From the NCBI GenBank assembly GCA_001871125.1, contig MNXB01000033.1, positions 371 through 53,219 on the forward strand: a DNA stretch of 52,849 nt, read 5' to 3'. Source of the stretch: Elusimicrobia bacterium CG1_02_37_114 (lineage in GTDB: Bacteria > Elusimicrobiota > Endomicrobiia > CG1-02-37-114). This document shows, in pieces, positions 20,229 through 30,349 of the stretch. The notes under the pieces were generated by a model. The model was not told where the DNA came from. It worked only from the letters and a program-made list of their open reading frames with translations, and searched no databases. Numbering within the stretch: position 1 is the stretch's first letter; every line of letters begins with the position of its first letter. The translations under genes and the position numbers were made by a program.

Positions 20229-23033
20229 ATGAAACAAAATTATTCCAGCACCGTTAATTTACCGCAGACGAAGTTTCCGATGAAGGCAAACCTGCCTGTC
20301 AGAGAACAGGATATAATCTCTTTTTGGTCAAATATAGATGTATATTCAAAAATGTGCCAGAACAACAGAGAGAAGGAGAAATTTGTATTTCATGACGGTC
20401 CCCCTTATGCAAACGGTCACATACATATGGGACATGCACTGAACAAAGTCCTCAAGGATATAATCGTAAAATATAAATCTATGAAAGGTCATTATACTTA
20501 TTTCATACCAGGTTGGGATTGTCACGGACTGCCTATTGAATATCAGTTATTCAAGGAACTGAAAGTCAATAAAAGTGAAATTAATATACTGGACTTTCGC
20601 AAAAAAGCAAAGGAGTTTGCTGAAAAATTTGCGTCAGTCCAGAAAGATGAGTTTATACGACTTGGAACATTTGCTGACTGGGAAAATCCATATTTGACAA
20701 TGACCCCGGAGTATGAACTCGGGATAGTTCATGTTTTCAAAGAACTGGTTAAAGCAGGATATATATACCGTGCAAAAAAACCAATCTACTGGTGTATGTA
20801 CTGCGAGACTGCACTGGCAGAAGCAGAAGTGGAATATGCCGACCATATTTCGCCGTCAATATATGTTAAGTTTCCTGTGGTTAATCTGCCGGAATCACTG
20901 AAAAGCCTATCCGCCCCGTCTCTTTCTGTTGTGATATGGACTACCACTCCCTGGACCCTACCTGCAAACGTGGCATTAGCATTCCACCCGGAATATGAAT
21001 ATGTTGTTTTAGAGTGCGATTCCGGAGACGGCAAAAAAGAGAACTTGATTTTTGCAAAAGCTCTTTTAGAAAACGTCACAAACAAACTCGGGATTAAAAA
21101 TTACAAGATACTTAAAACACTCAAAGGCAAAGAATTAGAGAAAATAAAGTGTAAAAACCCCGTAGTTGACCGTGAATCAGTCGGGATACTTGCTGAATTC
21201 GTGCAGTTAGACGAGGGTAGCGGTGTGGTCCACATTGCGCCGGGACATGGACAGGAAGATTACCAGATCGGTCTGAAATACAGGTTACCCGTCCTTTCTC
21301 CCGTGAATGAAAAGGGAATTTTTACAGAAGAAGTCTCCGAATTTTCGGGACACAAGGTTTTTGCGGCAAATGAACTGATTGTCAATAAACTCAAAGAGAA
21401 CAGCCTGCTGTTGTTTGAAGAAAAAGTTTCGCATTCGTACCCGCACTGCTGGCGGTGTAAACACGCCATTATTTTCCGTGCAACCGAACAGTGGTTTATG
21501 AGCGTTGAACACAACAATCTCAGGAACAGGTTATGCGAGTCAATTAAAAAAGTCAAATGGGTTCCGGAATACGGAGAAAACAGGATAACAAGCATGGTAG
21601 AGTTGAGACCTGACTGGTGTTTATCAAGGCAGAGATACTGGGGAGTCCCCATCCCGGCGGTTTACTGCAGTAAATGCGGTAAGTCAATGCTGAACCTTGA
21701 AATAATAGAAAAATTTGAAAAATTTATCTCCAAAGAAAGCACCGATGCATGGTATATTCATCCTGTGGAAGATTTCATCCCTGCAGGATTAAAATGCAGT
21801 TGCGGTAACAATGAGTTCAGAAAAGAGAACGATATTTTAGATGTATGGTTTGATTCCGGCTCATCACACGAGGCAGTTTTAAAATCACGGCAGGGGGTCA
21901 ACTGGCCCTCGGATATGTATTTAGAGGGAAGCGACCAGCACCGGGGATGGTTTCAGACATCACTGATTACTGCTGTAGCGTTATATGACAGGGCACCGTA
22001 TAATATTGTGCTGACACACGGGTTTATTGTTGACGGCGAAGGTAAGAAAATGTCAAAATCCACGGGTAACGTTGTTGCCCCTCAGGAAATTATAAAGAAA
22101 TACGGTGCCGATATATTGAGATTGTGGGTGAGCGCAAGCGATTATTCGGAAGACATAAGAATCTCAAATGAAATTGTTGAAAGGATTGTTGAATCATACA
22201 GGAAGATAAGAAATACAATAAGATATCTCCTGGCAAACCTGCATGAATTTGATTGCAGTAAAGATAAAATAAGTTATTCTGATTTGATGGAAATAGACAG
22301 GTGGATGCTGCACAGGGGACAGAAACTCATAGAGAAGGTAAACAATGCATACGATAATTATGCGTTCCACACGGTCGTGTTTGAAATAAATAATTTCTGC
22401 GTTCTGGATTTGTCGGGTTTTTATTTAGATATATTGAAAGACAGGCTCTATGTTTTTAAAAAGAAGTCAAAAGAACGGCTTTCTGCACAGACAACATTGT
22501 TTGAAATACTGCATACGATTCTGCGGTTGATTGCACCCGTGCTTTCCTTTACTGCCGAAGAATCCTGGCAGTATCTAAAAGAATTAACGGACGGCGAAAA
22601 ATACAATAAAGACGACAGCGTATTTTTTAACGGGTTCCCGTTAGTAAACAAATCAATGATTGACAGCGGATTAGACAGTAAATGGACTGAAATTGTCCAA
22701 GTTAGAGAAAAAGTATACAATGCGCTTGAACAGGCAAGAAAAAACGGTTTAATACACAGTTCTTTAGAGGCGAAAGTAAAATTAACTGTCCACGACAAAG
22801 AACTTCATCAACTGCTTAAAAAATACGAAGACATGCCGATGGGAACGAACCTGAAGACGGTTTTTATTGTTTCGCAGATAGAACTGAACCTTGATGCAAA
22901 TCTTAAAGACACGGCTGTTTCCATAGACCATGCAGACGGAGAAAAATGTGAACGCTGCTGGAACTGGTCTGTTGATGTTGACAGTGCAGGGCTGTGCGGC
23001 AGATGCAGAAATATATTAGAGACGAAGGCTTAA
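20229..23033 (+). CDS. ileS: Isoleucyl-tRNA synthetase
   Basis: HDGPPYANGHIHMGHALNKVLKDIIVKYKSMKG, PGWDCHGLPIE, GKKMSKSTGNVV, C-terminal zinc site CERCWNW..CGRCR. Confidence 0.98.
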   Translation: MKQNYSSTVNLPQTKFPMKANLPVREQDIISFWSNIDVYSKMCQNNREKEKFVFHDGPPYANGHIHMGHALNKVLKDIIVKYKSMKGHYTYFIPGWDCHGLPIEYQLFKELKVNKSEINILDFRKKAKEFAEKFASVQKDEFIRLGTFADWENPYLTMTPEYELGIVHVFKELVKAGYIYRAKKPIYWCMYCETALAEAEVEYADHISPSIYVKFPVVNLPESLKSLSAPSLSVVIWTTTPWTLPANVALAFHPEYEYVVLECDSGDGKKENLIFAKALLENVTNKLGIKNYKILKTLKGKELEKIKCKNPVVDRESVGILAEFVQLDEGSGVVHIAPGHGQEDYQIGLKYRLPVLSPVNEKGIFTEEVSEFSGHKVFAANELIVNKLKENSLLLFEEKVSHSYPHCWRCKHAIIFRATEQWFMSVEHNNLRNRLCESIKKVKWVPEYGENRITSMVELRPDWCLSRQRYWGVPIPAVYCSKCGKSMLNLEIIEKFEKFISKESTDAWYIHPVEDFIPAGLKCSCGNNEFRKENDILDVWFDSGSSHEAVLKSRQGVNWPSDMYLEGSDQHRGWFQTSLITAVALYDRAPYNIVLTHGFIVDGEGKKMSKSTGNVVAPQEIIKKYGADILRLWVSASDYSEDIRISNEIVERIVESYRKIRNTIRYLLANLHEFDCSKDKISYSDLMEIDRWMLHRGQKLIEKVNNAYDNYAFHTVVFEINNFCVLDLSGFYLDILKDRLYVFKKKSKERLSAQTTLFEILHTILRLIAPVLSFTAEESWQYLKELTDGEKYNKDDSVFFNGFPLVNKSMIDSGLDSKWTEIVQVREKVYNALEQARKNGLIHSSLEAKVKLTVHDKELHQLLKKYEDMPMGTNLKTVFIVSQIELNLDANLKDTAVSIDHADGEKCERCWNWSVDVDSAGLCGRCRNILETKA

Positions 23034-23561
23034 ATGAATAGATTATCCGTCATAATGAGTAGATTATCCGTCATTCTGAGTCCCGATAAAATCGGGACGA
23101 AGAATCTCTATTACTGGTTGGCTCTATTAATCGTACTTACAGACCAGATAACAAAATTTATTGTCAGAAAGAATCTCATTCTGGGGGATAGTATATATGT
23201 TCTACCTTTCTTTTATATAACGCATATAGAAAATACGGGTATTGCTTTTGGTATGTTTCAGGGGAATAATTTACTTTTTATAATTGTTTCACTGATAATA
23301 ATCGCATTTATATTTACCAACAGAAAACAAATCATATCCTGCGGGAATAACCTGACTAAAATCAGTATACTATTGATTCTTTGCGGTGCTATAGGCAATT
23401 TAATTGACAGGGTTGTCCGCGGAAAAATTACTGATTTTCTGGATTTTGGAATTTCTTACCAGCGTTTTCCTGCATTCAATGTCGCTGATTCCTGTATAAC
23501 AATCGGAGGGATTCTTCTGTGTATATCCTTTCTAACAGCCCGTAAATTAGGGACCCCTTGA
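23034..23561 (+). CDS. lspA: Lipoprotein signal peptidase (signal peptidase II)
   Basis: LTDQITKFIVRKNL, FFYITHIENTGIAFGMFQGNN, GAIGNLIDRVVRGKITDFLDF, FPAFNVADSCITIG. Confidence 0.95.
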   Translation: MNRLSVIMSRLSVILSPDKIGTKNLYYWLALLIVLTDQITKFIVRKNLILGDSIYVLPFFYITHIENTGIAFGMFQGNNLLFIIVSLIIIAFIFTNRKQIISCGNNLTKISILLILCGAIGNLIDRVVRGKITDFLDFGISYQRFPAFNVADSCITIGGILLCISFLTARKLGTP

Positions 23562-23609
23562 CTTTCTGCAATATATGTGTTACAATGTATTACGTAATAG
23601 GAGGCTGAT

Positions 23610-23828
23610 ATGACTACATTTACAATTAGACTACCGGATAACCTAAAAACGGAAATTGAGAAAGTGGCAAAAGAAGAAAAAATACCTGCTGGACAGCTGG
23701 TAAGGGAATCTATTGACAGGTATGTTTCGATTCTCAGATTTAAAAGAATCAGAAAAAAAGTCCTTCCATTTGCCGAATCTCAGGGATTGATAACGGATGA
23801 AGATGTATTCAAAACATTAAAGAGATGA
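23610..23828 (+). CDS. Ribbon-helix-helix antitoxin-like protein
   Basis: MTTFTIRLPDNLKTEIEKVAKEEKIPAGQLVRESIDRYV; overlaps a downstream PIN gene. Confidence 0.8.
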   Translation: MTTFTIRLPDNLKTEIEKVAKEEKIPAGQLVRESIDRYVSILRFKRIRKKVLPFAESQGLITDEDVFKTLKR

Positions 23829-24235
23829 AAATCGTCATCGATTCAAACGTGTATATTTCTGCATTTGCAACTCGTGGCTTGTGTAGTGAGGTATTTGAAC
23901 TGTGTCTGGCAGAACATAATATTTATATTTGTAATGAAATAATTAGTGAAATTGAAAGGATATTGATAAATAAAATAAAAGTACCAGATAAGATAGCCAA
24001 AGAGACTGTTGAATATTTGAATCAACATATACATAAAGTAAAACCAGTAAAAGTGAGCAAAGAAGTATGCAGGGACAGAAAAGATTTGATGGTTTTAGGC
24101 ACAGCAGAGGAAGTTGGTGCAGATATTATTATCACAGGAGACAACGATTTGTTAGTACTTGAAAAATATAAGAATACAAAAATAGTAAATCCTTCCGGAT
24201 TTTGGAAATTATCAAGTAAAATCCTGAAGGATTAA
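23825..24235 (+). CDS. PIN-domain toxin (VapC-like)
   Basis: MKIVIDSNVYISAFATRG ... RDRKDLMVLGTAEEVGADIIITGDNDLL. Confidence 0.88.
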   Translation: MKIVIDSNVYISAFATRGLCSEVFELCLAEHNIYICNEIISEIERILINKIKVPDKIAKETVEYLNQHIHKVKPVKVSKEVCRDRKDLMVLGTAEEVGADIIITGDNDLLVLEKYKNTKIVNPSGFWKLSSKILKD

Positions 24236-24259
24236 CTCCAGGAATTAAGGGTTTACCCT

Positions 24260-24285
24260 TTTATCCGCAGGATTATCTTATTTAT
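24260..24285 (+). repeat. 26-nt inverted-repeat partner (with 27489-27514)
   Basis: TTTATCCGCAGGATTATCTTATTTAT, perfect reverse complement at 27489-27514. Confidence 0.85.
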
Positions 24286-24336
24286 TAGGACGGATTGTTT
24301 TAAAAGTATAATAATATTAAAGGGGTTATATAAATT

Positions 24337-25104
24337 ATGTTTCCGGAACTTTTGAGATTAGGACCGATATCCATTAAGACTTACGGATTTTTTGTAGCGG
24401 TGGGTTTTCTTGTCGGGATGAACTATATCAGGAGGCAGGCAAAGGAATATAACTTTAATCCGGAAGTTGTGTTTGACCTGGGGTTATACATTCTTGTAAC
24501 CGGTATAGCCGGGGCACGAATATTTTATGTCCTGTTCAACTGGTCATTTTATAAAGACAATTTACTTTCAGTATTTGAAATATGGAGTGGAGGTCTGGTC
24601 CTGTACGGCGGGATATTATTTTCTACTGTATTCGTTATCCTCTATACAAGGATAAAAAAACTTGACCTGTGGAGGATTGCTGATTTGATTGCACCTGCAC
24701 TGTTTTTAGGGATTGCCATCGGCAGGGTAGGCTGTCTTTCTGCGGGTTGCTGTTACGGCAAACCTACCGATTTAATCTGGGGTATTACTTTCACAAACCC
24801 GCAGTCATTAGTAGCACCTGAATTAATCAATGTCAAACTCCATCCCGTTCAGGTCTATGAGTCAATATTTTGTTTCGGGTTGTTTTTATCAGCACATATA
24901 TTTAATAAAGACAGAAAAACAGCAGGAAAAACTTTTTTCATTTCAGTAATGGCGTACAGCATTTTCAGGTTTTTGATAGAATTTCTACGCGGGGATAATC
25001 CCGAAACTGTGGTTGCAAAACTGCATCATTCACAGCTGATAGCAATTTTTGTTGTTTTAATTTCTCTGGTAATCTTATGGCTGTTATGGAAAAAGAAATC
25101 GTAG
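24337..25104 (+). CDS. lgt: Prolipoprotein diacylglyceryl transferase
   Basis: ARIFYVLFNW, WSGGLVLYGGIL, AIGRVGCLSAGCCYGKPT, LHPVQVYES, FRFLIEFLRGDNP. Confidence 0.97.
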   Translation: MFPELLRLGPISIKTYGFFVAVGFLVGMNYIRRQAKEYNFNPEVVFDLGLYILVTGIAGARIFYVLFNWSFYKDNLLSVFEIWSGGLVLYGGILFSTVFVILYTRIKKLDLWRIADLIAPALFLGIAIGRVGCLSAGCCYGKPTDLIWGITFTNPQSLVAPELINVKLHPVQVYESIFCFGLFLSAHIFNKDRKTAGKTFFISVMAYSIFRFLIEFLRGDNPETVVAKLHHSQLIAIFVVLISLVILWLLWKKKS

Positions 25105-26000
25105 TCAATACAGAGAGTGAACGGTTAGACAAATATTTAGCAGGAGTGTCCCCCGACTATTCCAGGAGTTTCTTTCAGAAATTAATTAAATCCTGCAATG
25201 TCGTTGTAGAAGATAAGAATGTCGTTGACTGTGACTTTGAGGTTCATGCCGGGGATAAAATAAGAATATCTTTTCCTGAAATTAATAATCTATCCTTTGA
25301 TTCCATTGGACTGGATATTATTTATGAAGATAAGTCAGTATTAGTCATAAATAAACCGTCGGGCGTAATTGTGCATCCCGCGGGATACAAACCAGGACAG
25401 AATACGATATTTGATATCCTTATGAGCAGGTACGGTATTTATAAAAAAGAAGGTTTTGCCGATAGACCTTTTATTGTCCACCGGCTTGATAAAGATACTT
25501 CAGGCATAATGTTAATAGCAAAAACGCCCAAAGCTCAACTGAATTTAATGAAACAATTTAAAGACCGTAAAGTAAAAAAGGTATATTTTGTTCTCGTCTA
25601 TGGAAAATTTAATGAAAAAAAAGGTATAATAGAAGCACCGCTGGCAAGGAACCAGCAGCATAGAAGACAAATCAACGTTGGCTACGGACGGGACGCAGTA
25701 ACAGATTTTGAAGTTCTCCAGAATTTAGGAGATTACGCTTTGCTGGAAGTGAAACCGCAAACAGGCAGGACGCATCAAATCAGGGTGCATTTAGCATATA
25801 TCGGACATCCTGTTTTAGGTGATAATGTTTATGGCACAAACACACAGAAACCAATACCGGAGATTTGTGAAAGACAGATGCTCCATTCTTATAAAATTAC
25901 ATTCTGCCATCCGGTGAAAAATAAGTCAGTGACCTTTAAGGCAGATTTGCCGGAAGATTTCCGGTCAGTATTGAAATTGCTGAAAAAAAATGTTAACTAA
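25077..26000 (+). CDS. RluA/RluD-family pseudouridine synthase
   Basis: S4-like N-terminus; VHRLDKDTSGIMLIAKT; QTGRTHQIRVHLAYIGHPVLGDNVYG. Confidence 0.96.
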   Translation: MAVMEKEIVVNTESERLDKYLAGVSPDYSRSFFQKLIKSCNVVVEDKNVVDCDFEVHAGDKIRISFPEINNLSFDSIGLDIIYEDKSVLVINKPSGVIVHPAGYKPGQNTIFDILMSRYGIYKKEGFADRPFIVHRLDKDTSGIMLIAKTPKAQLNLMKQFKDRKVKKVYFVLVYGKFNEKKGIIEAPLARNQQHRRQINVGYGRDAVTDFEVLQNLGDYALLEVKPQTGRTHQIRVHLAYIGHPVLGDNVYGTNTQKPIPEICERQMLHSYKITFCHPVKNKSVTFKADLPEDFRSVLKLLKKNVN

Positions 26001-26556
26001 AAGAAAAAAAAGTCGTCGGTTCTCTGCGTTATTTCTGATTTTACTTTGTGTCGTTATAATGGCCGGAAGCGAGGAAGTGAAGAAAAACGGAACTGCGGCT
26101 ACCACGGGTACTGCGGGCATTGACGAACTGTCAGTTAGGATAAATAAATTAGAAAAAGAGATTGAAAAATATTCTGAAACCGAACTGCGCACAAAAGAAA
26201 TGAATAATGCACTGGCAGATTTAAACAGGAGCCTTAATGAAATCAAAAGTGAACTGGATATTATTAAACTTGATGTTGACAGCCTTAGGTCATCGCAGAA
26301 AAAAATTATGGACAGTCATTACGGAGGCGGCTCAGAGAGAGATACTGCGGATATAAAAACGGAAATAGAATTCCTTAGAAAAGAAATTGCAAGACTGCAG
26401 GAGAAAACAGCACTCGCAGCGGTAATCAGGGAGAATACCGAAGAAACTGAGTCCGACGGCGAAAACAGGTTTAAGCAAATAATCGCCTCGCCTTATGTGG
26501 GGATGACCGCGTTCTTTGTATCTTTAATGGCATTAATAATTGCTGCCTCGCGTTAA
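25990..26556 (+). CDS. Hypothetical coiled-coil protein with terminal hydrophobic segments
   Basis: N- and C-terminal TM-like segments flank a charged coiled coil (ELSVRINKLEKEIEKYSETELR...). Confidence 0.65.
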   Translation: MLTKRKKSRRFSALFLILLCVVIMAGSEEVKKNGTAATTGTAGIDELSVRINKLEKEIEKYSETELRTKEMNNALADLNRSLNEIKSELDIIKLDVDSLRSSQKKIMDSHYGGGSERDTADIKTEIEFLRKEIARLQEKTALAAVIRENTEETESDGENRFKQIIASPYVGMTAFFVSLMALIIAASR

Positions 26557-26558
26557 TT

Positions 26559-27443
26559 ATGAAACCTTCATATGCACTCGGCGTGGATTTGGGCGGGACC
26601 AAAATCAGTGCCGGCATTGTATCCAGATCAGGGGAAATCACAGGCGATATCACAAAAATACCAACAGAACCCGAAAAACCTGCTGAAGGAATTGTCAGCA
26701 ATATATGTTTTGCTATTGAAAAAACCCTGAAAACAGCCGGATGTTCGCTGGATAATCTTGACGGTATCGGGATTGGTTCACCCGGACCATTAGATATTGA
26801 CAACGGCATAATACTCACGCCGCGTAATTTACCTTCCTTACACAATTTTGCTCTAAAAGAAGCAATTTCAAAAAGGTTAAATACTCCTGTCTATATCAAT
26901 AATGATGGCAACTTATTTGTCCTGGGAGAAAGCTGGTTTGGCGGAGGCAGGGATGCAAATATTGTGTACGGCGTAACCCTGGGTACCGGGTTTGGCAGTG
27001 GTTTTGTAATTAATAAAAAAATATTTAATGGTTCTACCGGCACAGCAGCAGAAATATGGTGTTTCCCTTATAGAGACGGGATAATTGAAGATTATGTATC
27101 AGGTCGAGGAATAACAAAGAGTTATAAGGACAAGACCGGCAAAGAAATAGAGCCAAAAGAAATTGCTGATAATGCTCTTAAGGGTGATTTGGCAGCAGTA
27201 AAAGTATGGATAGAATTCGGTGAGCATTTAGGTGTTGCCCTTTCTTATGCAGTGAATGTGGTTGACCCGGAAATAATAATAATCGGTGGTTCAATAAGTA
27301 AGAATTTCAACCTTTTTTCTGAGAGTTTGGATAAAACATTGCGAAAACACATAAATCCAATCCCGGCACAGAGATTAAAGGTTGTCCCGGCACAATTAGG
27401 TGATAATGCCGGACTTATAGGTGCCGCCTGTCTTGTCCTGTAG
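26559..27443 (+). CDS. ROK-family kinase (glucokinase-like)
   Basis: ALGVDLGGTKISAGIV, GIGSPGPLD, NNDGNLFVLGE, GVTLGTGFGSGFV, VDPEIIIIGGSIS. Confidence 0.93.
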   Translation: MKPSYALGVDLGGTKISAGIVSRSGEITGDITKIPTEPEKPAEGIVSNICFAIEKTLKTAGCSLDNLDGIGIGSPGPLDIDNGIILTPRNLPSLHNFALKEAISKRLNTPVYINNDGNLFVLGESWFGGGRDANIVYGVTLGTGFGSGFVINKKIFNGSTGTAAEIWCFPYRDGIIEDYVSGRGITKSYKDKTGKEIEPKEIADNALKGDLAAVKVWIEFGEHLGVALSYAVNVVDPEIIIIGGSISKNFNLFSESLDKTLRKHINPIPAQRLKVVPAQLGDNAGLIGAACLVL

Positions 27444-27488
27444 ATTATCTTTTGACAAACTATGTTTTGTTTTTGTAAAATAATATAG

Positions 27489-27514
27489 ATAAATAAGATA
27501 ATCCTGCGGATAAA
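27489..27514 (-). repeat. 26-nt inverted-repeat partner (with 24260-24285)
   Basis: ATAAATAAGATAATCCTGCGGATAAA. Confidence 0.85.
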
Positions 27515-27535
27515 TATTATTGGAGTTTTTGAACT

Positions 27536-28303
27536 ATGAAATGGATAAAGTCAATATTGCTGATTTTTGGGATTTGTGGATGCATGGTAAATAGCCTGTC
27601 TGGCCTGACAATGACAATAAGCACCTGGGTTGTTGACGGTATATATAACAACCGGGAGGTAATAATCAATGACAGAGTTCCGCTTTTTTCCTGGGAGTGT
27701 GACACTGATATAAGCAGTTTTACGGTAACAGTAGCAACGCACACAGGACTTTCAAACGGTGCAATTATATGGTGGTATGATAATCAAGACCCTGCGAAAA
27801 GCGGGAACGAACGTGAGTTAGAGGATGGATACAGGTATTTTATAAAGTATGGAGGGGAAAAGAGTTACCTGATAGTCGGCAATACATATTACTGGAGAGT
27901 AGAAGTGTGCGGGACTGTATCTGGCGATCCTTTAATAGGGACAGCGACAGGCGAGTTTACTATAGTATATTCAGAAATAGAACTTCCAAAAGCAAACTTT
28001 GACCTGCAGGTAGATTACAACAATCCTTTTAATCCTCTTAAAGGTCAGAAAACAAAATTCCGTTATATGGTAAAGGGTGCGGGTGGTATGGCTGTTAATG
28101 TGAAAGTGACTATTTACACTTTCTCGGGTGAATATGTCAGGGTGCTGGCGAACCATCCGGCTATGCAAGATGCTGAATACACTGCAGAGTGGGACGGCTG
28201 TGATGAATCCGGTGAGATAATGTCTTCAGGGATTTATCTCGTGCATCTCTGGGTTGAAGGTGAATCTACGGGTGTAACACGGCGAGTGGCTTTAACTAAA
28301 TGA
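27536..28303 (+). CDS. Secreted protein with FlgD-like Ig C-terminal domain
   Basis: N-terminal signal; NPFNPLKGQKTKFRYMVKGAGGMAVNVKVTIYTFSGEYVRVL ... AEWDGCDESGEIMSSGIYLVHLWVEGE. Confidence 0.8.
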   Translation: MKWIKSILLIFGICGCMVNSLSGLTMTISTWVVDGIYNNREVIINDRVPLFSWECDTDISSFTVTVATHTGLSNGAIIWWYDNQDPAKSGNERELEDGYRYFIKYGGEKSYLIVGNTYYWRVEVCGTVSGDPLIGTATGEFTIVYSEIELPKANFDLQVDYNNPFNPLKGQKTKFRYMVKGAGGMAVNVKVTIYTFSGEYVRVLANHPAMQDAEYTAEWDGCDESGEIMSSGIYLVHLWVEGESTGVTRRVALTK

Positions 28304-30336
28304 AAAAAATATTCATTCTTTATATATTATTCTGGTTTATTGCTCTTTTATCTTCTGCGCCTTCCATTGCCGGGGAACATACCGGTCTTGAATTTCTTAA
28401 AATTTCTCCTTCAGCCCGGGCAAATGCTCTTGCTGAAGCATTCTGCGGGTTAGCGGACGACATAAATGCCCTACGTTATAATCCCGGTGGACTGGGGTTT
28501 ATATCGGAACCTGAAATACAGAATTCTAATATGACTTATTTAGCAGAGACTTCCTATAATTCTCTTGGATACCTGCATCCATTAACAAATGGAACTTTTG
28601 CAGTTGATATTCACTATTTATCCGGTCCTGCCATGACCAGGATTGAAGAAGGAACTGTAAAAGAAGAATTCTCGCCGTACACCGGCAGTCTTGATATGGG
28701 ATTTGGCAGGAAGGTTTCCCCCACTTTAGGATGGGGAGTTAATTTCGGTTATGTCCAGGACCAGATTACGAATGACTATAAAGCAGGTCAACCTTATTAC
28801 AATGGAGGATTATTATACCGTACTAAAGACGAAATTTTTTCTTTTGGTATATCCGCACAGAATGTCGGAAACAATTTTAATTATACAGAGTCAACAATAA
28901 TGGAAAAAATGCCGAGTTTATACCGTGCAGGTATAGCCCTGAAATTCGTTCTGGCAGAACAGGATTCTGATATCAACATATTGATGGAAGGCGGTAAATA
29001 TGATTACGGTCCCGGTTATTATGCTTTCGGTATAGAACACTGGGGCGCAAAAGTATTTTCGCTGAAGGTGGGCTACAGGTATGTTCTGGACGAAAAAATT
29101 CGTAGCGGGCTCGGTGGTTTATCCGCCTGGCGGGGCGGTCTTGGAGTGAGGATAAAACGTATCGGGATTGATTATGCATTCCAGCCGTTTGATACCATGG
29201 GCAACACGCACAGGGTAACGCTTTCATACAGGTTTACCGGCTGGGTAGTTAAACCGAAAGAAGTATCGGCAACGCTTAAAGTAGACCCGACAATTTTCTC
29301 GCCAAACGGCGACGGTATAAAAGACAACACGTTCATCTTCCCGGAAGTAACCGAAATTAAACGAAAACTTAATTCCTGGGAACTGGGCATTTACGATTCA
29401 ACAGGTGCAATCATACAAAAATACGCCAACACTAAAAAAGACGAAAAGTTACCGAAGATAATTTCCTGGGACGGCAAGGATACGGACGGTTACTTTGTCT
29501 ATGAAGGGACCTATACCGCCCAGTTTATTGCATCAGGCGAAGGTAAACTGGCAAAGTCGTCAAAAGAATCAATAGTGGTTGACAATACACCGCCCAGGGT
29601 AAGCATAACCCTTTCTGCGGATACTTTCTCACCCGACGGTGACGGGACTGATGACAACGTTACCCTTTACTATGCCCTGACTGACAGGTACAATATTGAC
29701 CGCTGGCAGATATACCTGATGAATGAAGGCAAAAAAGTCATATATAAAATAAAATCCACCGAAACAATAACTATATCGGTAGTTACCGGGGATCACACCT
29801 GGGACGGCGTTGACGATATATACAGCACAACAGTCCCCAACGGTTTATACTCTGCTGAACTGACCTGCTGGGATATAGCCGGCAACAGGGCTTCCACACA
29901 GACATTTATAAATGTATATATCCCGCCGAAAGTAGTGGAAAAAATCATTGAGAGAAAGGTAGAAGTAAAAGAAGAAGCACGCGGGCTGGTGGTATCTTTA
30001 TCTTCAGAAGTCCTATTTAAAACAGGTAAATCTGAATTAGGACCTGAATCAAAAGAATCATTAGATGAAGTGGTGGATATATTAAAGGCATACCCGGAAA
30101 ATAATGTCCTGATTGAAGGATACACCGATAGTTCCGGTTCAAGGGACAGGAATGTTTTTATATCAAGCAAACGTGCCTGGTCTGTTTACAGTTACCTGGT
30201 GAAAAACGGGGCTAACCCTGCAAAATTAAAACCCAAAGGTTATGGTCCGGATAGGCCAATAGCGTCAAACAAGACAAAGGCAGGCAGAGCGAAAAACAGA
30301 CGTGTTGAGATAATCATTCAAAAAAGCGGGGAGTAA
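28300..30336 (+). CDS. PorV/PorQ-like outer-membrane protein with Ig-like repeats and C-terminal OmpA domain
   Basis: FLKISPSARANALAEAFCGLADDINALRYNPGGLGF; DPTIFSPNGDGIKDNTFIFPEV; C-terminal VLIEGYTDSSGSRDRNVFISSKRAWSVYSYLVKNG (OmpA). Confidence 0.88.
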   Translation: MKKIFILYILFWFIALLSSAPSIAGEHTGLEFLKISPSARANALAEAFCGLADDINALRYNPGGLGFISEPEIQNSNMTYLAETSYNSLGYLHPLTNGTFAVDIHYLSGPAMTRIEEGTVKEEFSPYTGSLDMGFGRKVSPTLGWGVNFGYVQDQITNDYKAGQPYYNGGLLYRTKDEIFSFGISAQNVGNNFNYTESTIMEKMPSLYRAGIALKFVLAEQDSDINILMEGGKYDYGPGYYAFGIEHWGAKVFSLKVGYRYVLDEKIRSGLGGLSAWRGGLGVRIKRIGIDYAFQPFDTMGNTHRVTLSYRFTGWVVKPKEVSATLKVDPTIFSPNGDGIKDNTFIFPEVTEIKRKLNSWELGIYDSTGAIIQKYANTKKDEKLPKIISWDGKDTDGYFVYEGTYTAQFIASGEGKLAKSSKESIVVDNTPPRVSITLSADTFSPDGDGTDDNVTLYYALTDRYNIDRWQIYLMNEGKKVIYKIKSTETITISVVTGDHTWDGVDDIYSTTVPNGLYSAELTCWDIAGNRASTQTFINVYIPPKVVEKIIERKVEVKEEARGLVVSLSSEVLFKTGKSELGPESKESLDEVVDILKAYPENNVLIEGYTDSSGSRDRNVFISSKRAWSVYSYLVKNGANPAKLKPKGYGPDRPIASNKTKAGRAKNRRVEIIIQKSGE

Positions 30337-30349
30337 CACATAAACAAGA

